DNA of 64,000 bases, taken from Begonia masoniana. Lineage: Eukaryota; Streptophyta; Magnoliopsida; Cucurbitales; Begoniaceae. Shown piece by piece: positions 56,996 through 64,000 of this stretch. The first letter of the stretch is position 1. Every line of letters starts with the position of its first letter. The stretch spans positions 17,062,121-17,126,120 of the forward strand of contig CM039506.1 in assembly GCA_022432975.1 (NCBI GenBank), written 5' to 3'. The position numbers and the translations under genes are program-made. The notes beneath the pieces are model-generated. The model had not been told where the DNA came from. It saw nothing but the letters and a program-made list of their open reading frames with translations, and ran no database searches.

Positions 56996-57335
56996 GAAGC
57001 CTTTGGTTTTCTACTTCTGCTTCTTCTGTTGACTTTGTCGTCGGCAGATGAATTCGACTTTTGTAATTCCTTGAGTAGTCTATCACTTAAAACCTTAATT
57101 CTTTTGACCGGACACTTGAAATATTTCCATTAATCTTTCCAACAATATTTTCACCGCTGGTTTAACCCCATTGTAGTTTTAAATAATTTTTCCGCTGCAA
57201 AGTTTTCAAATGTTTTGAACGTTTAGTAAACGTCAAATTTTGTATGTCGAATGAAGTTTTAAATTTATTTGAAATTTCTTAGTCATGGTCAAGTAATGAG
57301 TAGCGAACCGGGTTCAGATAACTCGGGGCGTTACA

Positions 57336-58405
57336 GACCGCATGTTTAGGGAAATTATTACTTCATTGATCCATTTCATTCATCGCTCTACTTGCTTAGC
57401 ATTAGGCTAATAGATGAGTTTTGTGATGTAGGTGAAGAAGTTACTGAAGGTATGTTTACCGACCAACATGAGGAATAGGCTGGTTGGAGGAGCATTTTCA
57501 GGCATCGGTTTGGTCATCTGTTGAGGCAGTTTAATCCATGGCTGCAGGTGTTGAGTTGAGGGTAACTAGTTCAGTATAGATGTTTTACTGAAAATTTTAT
57601 GACAATAGTGGTTTCAAAGCTTTGAAAACATTTTTGAGAATCTTCTGATATTGGTATTCTGTTGGATTTTGAAAACATTGTTTTTACTGAATTTGGGAAG
57701 GGCAGTGATTTGGTTTGTTTCTGGATGTTTAGTTTTGTCGTTTTGCCTATCGGAAGGTGCCTTTAGTAAAGTCGTTGGATGAGAGAGAGAACATCCGGCT
57801 GACGTCATCGGCAGGTGCAAGTCGCAAAACCTGTAGTTTTGCTATCGGCAGATGTAGCGTATATTTTAATCTTATCGGAAGGAGTCGTAATGTCGTTGTC
57901 GGTGGATGTCGCGTGCTTGTCTATCGGCAGATGGAAATCTATCGGTAGAGGGAGTTATGTTGACTCCATCGGCAGATGAAGTTATGTTGACTTCATCTGC
58001 AGATGTAGTTGGGTTGGCTTGTCGGTAGATGGTGGTGCGTTGTTTGTACACGTCATCGGTAGAAACCTCCTAATTCCTATCTCTGCTTCTTCCGTTGACT
58101 TTGTCGTCGGCAGATGTGTTCGACTTCAGCAACTTCACGGGCATTCCGCGTTTATTTTTTTTAGCTTTACGTCTTTTAGCCAATTACTCTTAACACTTCC
58201 AACAGTCATTTTAAAATGTTTTCACAGGTCACTTAGCTTCATTGATGTCCAATTGATTTTCCGCTGCAAGTTTTAAAATATATTTAGTTTTAGAAAAAGT
58301 CAAATTTTGGCTGTCGAGTGAAATTTTAAATTTTGCATCAAGACGTCATGGTTCGGTTCAGCGTTATGAGTAGCAAACCGGGTTCAGATAACTCGGGGCG
58401 TTACA
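57336..58405 (+). mobile_element. LTR-A copy A6, 5'-truncated, forms the right edge of the insertion
   Basis: Begins inside intron 2 (ACCGCATGTTTAGGG), keeps the acceptor strand TTTTGTGATGTAGG (57419-57432), and ends GGGGCGTTACA at 58405, followed by the TSD TTATG. It is diverged from A5 in the repeat zone. Confidence 0.88.
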
Positions 58406-58558
58406 TTATGTGCTAATTGGGTAATTAAGTGAAACTTAATCTTTATAAAAATAACCCAAAACCCTCTTCTTCTTCACGTGAAAAAATAACCCTAAGTTTG
58501 GTTAGGTTGTTAATTGTTAAGTTTATTGTTGTGTGTTTCTATTTGTTTCTATTTCGTT
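58406..58558 (+). mobile_element. Outer solo LTR-I, middle piece
   Basis: TSD TTATG, then outer LTR-I sequence with a TATA-like CTTTATAAAAATAACC near 58440. It stops at TCGTT (58554-58558), the target of the next insertion. Confidence 0.82.
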
Positions 58559-59538
58559 TGTAATACCTGGCTTTACGGGATATTAATATTATATTATGTG
58601 ATGACATTTTTGTAAATATGTCAAAATAAATCCGTTTTGCAAAAAGAAAGCCTTATTACGATTCTAATTATTAATAGGAAATTTAAAGAATTTACGGGAT
58701 TTTTCGGAGTAATAATACTATATTTCGAGAAATTACGTTTCTCGTAATATAAAGGACGTCTTAGTAAAAATAGTAAACGAAGTCCGATTTGTGAACGGAC
58801 AATTTTAATAAATCTCAAATAATAAGTTAGACTTATTGGTGAAATAAGGAAATTTGGAGAAGCCAAATAGCTAGTTAATTAACGAAACAAATGACGAAAC
58901 TAATATAAAAACAAGGCAAGGGCAAATTGGTAATTTTTCAAACCAAATTTATAAAATAACACAAACTTTCTTTCTTCTTCATTTCCTCTTCCTGCGTGAT
59001 TTCTAGAGAGTATTTTCCTCTCTGCTGTCGACGGCTCTCCTTCAACTTCCGACCTCCATTTCGTGCTCCGATTGTCTCGATTCTTCGCAATTTCTTCTCC
59101 TCTCGCAACCCTAGGTAAGAATCTATAATTTCGGAATGTTAGTTTTCAGTTTTCACGGAGTTAGAGCGTTAGGGTTTCGTTAGGGTTTAGGTGAAAAACG
59201 TGGATTTTGAGTTCGAAATCGATAAGTTGTCATAGTTTGTGAATGTATTGAATGTATTAAGCGTTATTGGACGAAGTTAGATTAATTTGTGAAAAATGTT
59301 AAAATTGGAGAATTTTTGGGTTTTGGGAAAAACTCGTTGATTGTGGTTTTAAACTATCGAGCGTTAATCGTTGTTTAAATACTTCGATTAGTTAAGTTAA
59401 GCTTTTAGGAAATTCCTTAGTTAAGGATTTTGTTAGTTTTGGACATTAAATTGTTTAAACTCGTTTTAACGACAATTTGGTGAAACTGCTTAGGAGAACA
59501 ACGCTCGTGGACAGAGCTTGAGCTGCAACGGACACGAG

Positions 59539-60098
59539 GTAAGTTCTCGTGATCTTCTCTGGCCGATTGGCCTATACCGTACGTCAAAATCGTCTCGAGG
59601 AGTTTTGGAGATGCGTTTATTTAAACTGTTTTGGTTGGGTAGTTAGGAATAGTTCTTTTATAGATTACGTTTTTAATTGCTTTATTGTTTTGATGGTACG
59701 CACGTTATATGTTTATGTTATGCTTTTATTGTCATGCATCATTGTTTTACGAAACGGCACGAAAATGAGTTTAAGCATCGATTTCATGAAAAAGAAAATG
59801 AAAAGAGAAAATGGAAAAGGGTAACGAAAAGGTAAACGAAAAGGAAAAGGAAAAGGAAAAGGAAAAAGGAAAACGAAAAGGAAAACGAAAAGGAAAAGGA
59901 AAATGGTAAACGAAAAGGAAAAACGAAAAGGAAAATGAAAAGGTAAACGAAAAGGAAAAATGAAAAGGAAAATGAAAAGTGTAAATGAAATGAATAAATG
60001 AATGTCACGTTTTTATGAACTACATACGCATAGCACGCATTTGCATTTACGAAGGGCTTGCTGAGATTTTTATCTTATAGGTGTCTGTATGGTGTAGG
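59539..60098 (+). other. Clamped intron 2 of LTR-I2, sequence-diverged
   Basis: Hairpin GGCC-GATT-GGCC (59561-59572), then CCTATACCGTACG (59571-59583). The partner is TGTATGGTGTAGG (60086-60098) with acceptor AG. All 13 positions pair (ten Watson-Crick, three G-U) although the sequence differs from other families. Confidence 0.72.
59784..60000 (+). repeat. Purine tract of GAAAAG/GAAAAC units
   Basis: About 215 bp of almost pure purine, AAAAGGAAAAGG with ACGAAAAGG interruptions. It occupies the place where other families have hairpin arrays in intron 2. Confidence 0.88.
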
Positions 60099-60610
60099 TG
60101 ACCTCTACACAGGTGAGGATGAGATCCCTCCACCCGAGGCATGAACAGTTGAAGAAAGATGGCTCACGGGAGTGTGCTGGGCAGTCGGTGCGCATTTTGA
60201 CCCGTGGGGATGTAGGTTTATGTTTTGGGAACACGATATGAATTGTATAGTAGAACCATTTTAGGGTGTTTGGTTCTGGATAATTGATAGGTTTAAAGAT
60301 TGATGTTTTGGTGTTATGGAGTTGTGATAAACCGTTTTATAAAAATGTTTTATTAAAGCTTTTGTCTCGATTTTTATGGAAATGCTTGGAGATGTTTTAG
60401 GTTGGATACGGAAAGCTCGAGTTTTAGAGCTATCCACGCAGTTGGATTTAAAGTTTCTATCACGTTTTAATTTGGTTTAAGAGTACGTTTGAGTTAAATG
60501 TTTAGGCGATTATGAGGTGTTTAGTATGTTAATTTGAAGGTATTGAAGTGTTGAAGAAAATGTAAGTTTGCGATGTGGGGTGTGCAGGATAGTGAAATTT
60601 ATTGGTGTTT

Positions 60611-60854
60611 TGCTCTCTGGAATTTCGGATTCCAGAGAGCATTTGTAGAAGTGAAGTGAGGCGACTAATCGCCATTGTGAGGGGCAACCAATTGCCCCTC
60701 CATGCTTGTGTTCGGCGATCGATCTCCTAAATAAGGAGATCGATCGCCCCTTATTTGCTTAACATTGGCGATCGATCTCCTGAATTTTGGAGATCGATCG
60801 CCCTATTTGTTTTCAATGCGGCGATCGATCGCCGAATGTGGGCGATCGATCGCC
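60611..60854 (+). repeat. Hairpin cluster in LTR-I2 (GATCGATC type)
   Basis: In order: TGCTCTCTGGAAT/ATTCCAGAGAGCA (60611-60641); GAGGGGCAA/TTGCCCCTC (60679-60700); GGCGATCGATCTCCT/AGGAGATCGATCGCC (60714-60748); GGCGATCGATCTCC/GGAGATCGATCGCC (60767-60802); and two GGCGATCGATCGCC palindromes (60821-60834, 60841-60854). All stems are perfect. Confidence 0.88.
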
Positions 60855-61074
60855 TCTTCATTTTGGTCGTCAGAAGACGAATATGCCCTCCCATGTTTTG
60901 CCGATTGTTTTTAATTGTTTTATTAATTGTTTTAAATTATTTTAGGTTTATAAATGGTTTTGTTTTAAATGGTTTAAAACGTAGACTTTAATTCCGCTTA
61001 GAGTTTATTTAAAGTATAAGGATAAGAAAAAAAAATATGTACGGGAAATTGGGTATAGTGTAAGGGTCGTCACA

Positions 61075-62433
61075 TCGTTCATGGCATAATATTTGTTCAC
61101 GCATCATTGTTTTCAAAAAGGCATGAAAAAAGAATTTCAATGCATGTTTTACAAAACAAAAAGGTAAACAAATGTAATGATGGTCACGTCGGTGGCGGTG
61201 GTTCAGACATGGCTGTCAGGTGAAGCATGTTTTTCCCCCGATTAGATACGAGGGGTTATCCAATCGCTGGATGTGCCGCTCCTATCTAGCGAGAGAGAAG
61301 CCCAAGGGACATAAATGAAATGATTAGCGAAAAGGTAGGACGCATGATTTATGAACTGTACATGCATAGCATTGGCATTCACGTGCATTCACGTAGATTT
61401 ACTGAGCCTCTAGCTCACATTTTTATTTCTATGGTGTAGGTGATTTTGAGACAGATGAGGAAGACGTCCCTCCGCCTGAAGTATGAGCACGTTGAAGGAG
61501 GATGGCCCGTGGGAGTGCGCTGGCAGTCGGTGCGTGATTTTGACCTGTGAGGACGTAGGTAAACGTTTTGGGAATTGATAGATAAGATATAGGAAATTGT
61601 ATAGTTAAACATTTTAGGATGTTTGGATCTGGATAGGTATTGTATAGTGTTTTTGGTAGATTGATATTAGTTTGTAGTGTTTTGGATGTTTTTCAAACAG
61701 GGTAAAATGTTAAACTTTTAAACCGTTCCACGCGGTTCGTTTTATAAATTTTGTTATATTTTAAATACGCTCTGAGTCGGTTTTTGGGTGAGTGGTTAAG
61801 TGGGGATTGTATGTGGGGAGTAGAGTGGTTGTATTGTCATGAAAAGTATTTGAAGAAGTGATGAATGTATGAGGTAGAAAGGAGAATTGTGAAGTGTGTG
61901 TGAGTTTGTGTGCAGGTTAGCGATGGAAAGGATGAAGGAAGGGAAAAGAGAGAGAAAAGAGAGCAGCTCTCTGGATTTCAAAATCCAGAGAGGCTGCCGA
62001 CCAATCGCAAGGAGAAGCAATCGATCGGCAGAAAGAGTCACGCTCTGGAAGAAATTCCAGAGCGTGTGCCGATCGATCGCCCATATGTGGGCGATCGATC
62101 GGCAGATGGAAAATCAATGGGCGATCGATCGCCCATAAGTGGGGCAATCGTTCGCCCCCCCATTTTGGGCACAGCCAATCGATCGGCTGAAATGGCCGAT
62201 CGATCGGCCAGGTATTTCACGGGCAAAATGCCCTGTTTGTCCTCAACTCACTTGGCCGATGTATTAATATGTTATTTTAATTGTTTTTAATTTATTTTTT
62301 AAAGCAATTTCAACATTTGTTTTAACGTATTTTCTTCAATTGGTTTTTAAGGACGTTTTAATTTGCATTAGAGATTTAAAAAGAAAAAAAAATTTATACG
62401 GGAAATTAAGGGAATAGTGTAAGGGTCGTTACA
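61075..62433 (+). mobile_element. Outer solo LTR-I, last piece
   Basis: Begins with the second TCGTT, continues outer LTR-I, with acceptor ATGGTGTAGG (61431-61440), and ends AGGGTCGTTACA at 62433, followed by the TSD CTTCT. The segment that should hold exon 2 and the first clamp strand is missing from the outer copy. Confidence 0.88.
61967..62209 (+). repeat. Hairpin cluster in outer LTR-I
   Basis: CTCTCTGGATTT/AAATCCAGAGAG (61967-61992); CGCTCTGGA/TCCAGAGCG (62041-62064); GCCGATCGATCGCCCA/TGGGCGATCGATCGGC (62068-62103, 16 bp, loop TATG); palindromes GGGCGATCGATCGCCC (62119-62134) and GGCCGATCGATCGGCC (62194-62209). Same place as in I2 but with different stem sequences. Confidence 0.88.
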
Positions 62434-62476
62434 CTTCTACCTTCCTCCTTCCTAAATGCATGCTTTAAAAATAGTT
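62434..62476. other. Host DNA between LTR-I and the next LTR-A
   Basis: TSD CTTCT followed by 38 bp, presumably a continuation of the J sequence from 51729. Confidence 0.5.
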
Positions 62477-64000
62477 TGTAGCACCCGGCCCTATTAAACC
62501 AAATTTAATTGCCAATTATAATGTGTTAATTTTATAGAAGAATTGAGGGAGAAAGTGATTAGGTTAGTTAATGACTATGTAAGGACAAAAGGGTAATTAG
62601 CAATTTTATAAATGGATAACGTATTTAATGGAGAGTTTAATGAGGTTTAGCCGCCACTGTTTCCCTCATTTTCCTTCTCGGTATTCAGCTCAAGCACAGC
62701 AGAGCTCCAGGCGATTTCCCTCTCCGATCCTCATTCCTCGAACTAGGTGAGCAGGGTTTCCAGAGTAGTTGAAACCGAACGATTTCCAGGAGACCAGGTA
62801 AGTAAAGTATGCATGTGCCTTCGGGCCTACATCACAAAACAGTAGGGTTATGCATATTGAGAATGATTTGTGTGTCACGCATCATGTTTTTGAAAGATTA
62901 CGAAAATGAATTTCTATGTAAGAATAGTGAAGTATGAACTGTATGTGACAGACAAACTATTAAGGGAACTAATCTGCCCCTTAATCGAGTAGAGGATGTA
63001 TGACATTGGGAGGATTGATCCCACTCCCAAGGGAACAGAGGGATCAGTTCAGCTATTAAGGGAACTAATCCGCCCCTTAATCGAGTAGAGGATGTATGAC
63101 CTTGGGAAAATTGATCCACTTCCCGAGGGAACCGAGGGATCAGATCAGCTTATGACCGTATGTGAATGCAACTGAGATGAGAAAGTAAAAACTGCATGTT
63201 TAGGAATTTATGTTTCAGCATCCCATTCCATTACTGCTTTACTTACTTAGCATTAGGCTAATAGGTGAGTTTTGTGATGTAGGTGGAGAAGTTACTGCAG
63301 GTGAGCCTTCTGAGTTCATTGAAGGATAGGCTGGTTGGGGGAGCACACTCATGCCACGGACCTGGTATTTGATGAGGCAGTTTAACTGATGTCTGTTGGA
63401 GTAAAGGTGAAGTTGACAACGTTTTGATTTGAATAGGTTGAGTCCTCATGACAGCGGTTGTTTCAATGTTTTGAAAATGTTTTGAATTTTTCTGATGATG
63501 GTATTCTGCTGAGATTTGACGATGGCACTTGCTGGATTGTTTTAAGTGATGCATTTGTTAGAATGGTATTTGAATGATTTCAGTAATGTGAGTAATTTCA
63601 TTTCTGTAATTAGAGTTGTGTTTGCGTAGCATGGAGTAGTTGTGTTGTTGTTCTGTCGCCTATCGGATGAGGAAATCATCCGGCTGACGTCACCGGTGGA
63701 TATAGAGTGAAGTCGATCGGATGAGAAAATCATCCGGCTGACGTCACCGGTGGATATAGAGTGAAGTCGATCGGATGAGGAAATCATTTGGCTGACGTCA
63801 CCGGTAGATGTAGGATGTATCTTGTCGTTTTGTGACCGGATGATGTAGACAAAACTTTGTCATTTTGTTATCAGGGAAAAGCCTCCTGTTTTCTACGTCA
63901 GTTCCTTCCGGTTGACTCCGTTCTTCGGATGATGTGTTTGACTTTCATAAATTTCAAGTATTTCACGCCTAAACTTTCATCCCTTCCGGTTGAATTATTT
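62477..64000 (+). mobile_element. LTR-A copy A7 lacking intron 1, runs off the window
   Basis: Starts TGTAGCACCCGGCCC. TATA-like GTATTTAATG (62621-62630) and TAGCCGCCACTGTTT. Exon 1 ends CGAACTAG at 62746 and is joined directly to exon 2 (62747-62797, 51 nt), with no intron 1, unlike A2, A3, A4 and A5. Intron 2 is retained: CCTACATCACAAAA (62826-62839) and TTTTGTGATGTAGG (63270-63283). The 3' end is outside. Confidence 0.9.
63663..63824 (+). repeat. Three tandem 54-bp units with hairpin and TGACGTCA in LTR-A7
   Basis: Units start at 63663, 63717 and 63771. Each has CGGATGA-GGAAA-TCATCCG or a close variant as a hairpin, then GCTGACGTCACCGGTGGATA. Confidence 0.85.

Larger units (their letters stand above)
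55094..57335 (+). mobile_element. LTR-A copy A5, 3' LTR, complete (2242 bp)
   Basis: TGTAGCACCTGG to GGGGCGTTACA. TATA-like GTATTTAAGG at 55229-55238 gives a U3 of only about 160 bp. TAGCCGCCACT near 55264 is a likely start region. Donor 55364, acceptor 55582, exon 2 55583-55633 (51 nt), intron 2 55634-56122. The 3' part has GTCGTTTAGTGAATCGGAAG repeats and ACTTCATC-GGCA-GATGAAGT hairpins. It is followed directly by a truncated A LTR rather than by host DNA. Confidence 0.92.
58559..61074 (+). mobile_element. Inner solo LTR-I (I2) with perfect TSD
   Basis: TGTAATACCTGGC to AGGGTCGTCACA. TSD TCGTT at 58554-58558 and 61075-61079. TATA-like TTTATAAAATAAC near 58948. Exon 1 to about 59113; exon 2 59494-59538 (45 nt); donor GAG|GTAAGT. 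The body has a purine tract, the diverged clamp and GATCGATC hairpins. Confidence 0.9.

Noticed and set aside
59784..60008. Phe-rich minus-strand frame
   Set aside because: Direct translation of the GAAAAG purine tract; no protein evidence.

Overview
This window is repeat-dense plant nuclear DNA. I see no host protein gene, rRNA or tRNA that I can support. The organism call (flowering plant, species not identified) rests on Ty3/gypsy chromovirus gag and pol genes, initiator-tRNA-Met primer sites, long LTRs that mostly begin TGTARCACC/TGTAACACC and end GTTACA, 5-bp target-site duplications (TSDs) and AT-rich spacers. I name the LTR families with local letters A-J; the letters are mine and come from no database.

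Layout. 1-2838: two family-A LTR pieces tail to tail. 2839-21593: a minus-strand family-B element broken up by a solo LTR-A (3626-5749), a solo LTR-F (5961-8546) and a tandem family-E element (8639-16915). 21594-22234: a further B fragment. 22360-31250: an LTR-C carrying a complete, young B element without gag-pol (23657-30579). 31251-40163: a nearly intact gag-pol chromovirus, family D, minus strand. 40164-42521: a D scrap, AT-rich spacer and a 319-bp TRIM. 42522-48667: solo LTR-H containing solo LTR-G (44724-48070). 48668-50781: AT-rich spacer. 50782 onward: possible LTR-J, which contains solo LTR-I (51730-62433). LTR-I in turn holds a rearranged A element (52014-58405, with a 100-N assembly gap) and a second I-type solo LTR (58559-61074). 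62477-64000: another LTR-A running off the window. Most insertions are certified by matching 5-bp TSDs, so the nesting order can be read directly.

Main observation. Families A, C, D, E, F, G, H and I differ over most of their LTR sequence but share one architecture. U3 is very short, followed by a leader of about 2 kb with two apparent introns. Intron 2 opens with a splice donor, then a small hairpin (often GCC-TTCG-GGC), then a strand such as CCTACATCACAAAA. It closes with the reverse complement (TTTTGTGATGTAGG), which contains the 3' splice site. The two strands change together between families (ATCA/TGAT versus ACCA/TGGT, and a diverged 13-bp version in I), as expected of a selected RNA helix. 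Between them lie family-specific arrays of short hairpins. One LTR-A copy (62477-64000) lacks intron 1 exactly at its splice sites, which looks like a reverse-transcribed spliced leader. Since a leader spliced in the packaged RNA would lose its introns in one replication cycle, their retention suggests that the template RNA normally keeps intron 2. The helix could mark or enforce that; this last step is inference.
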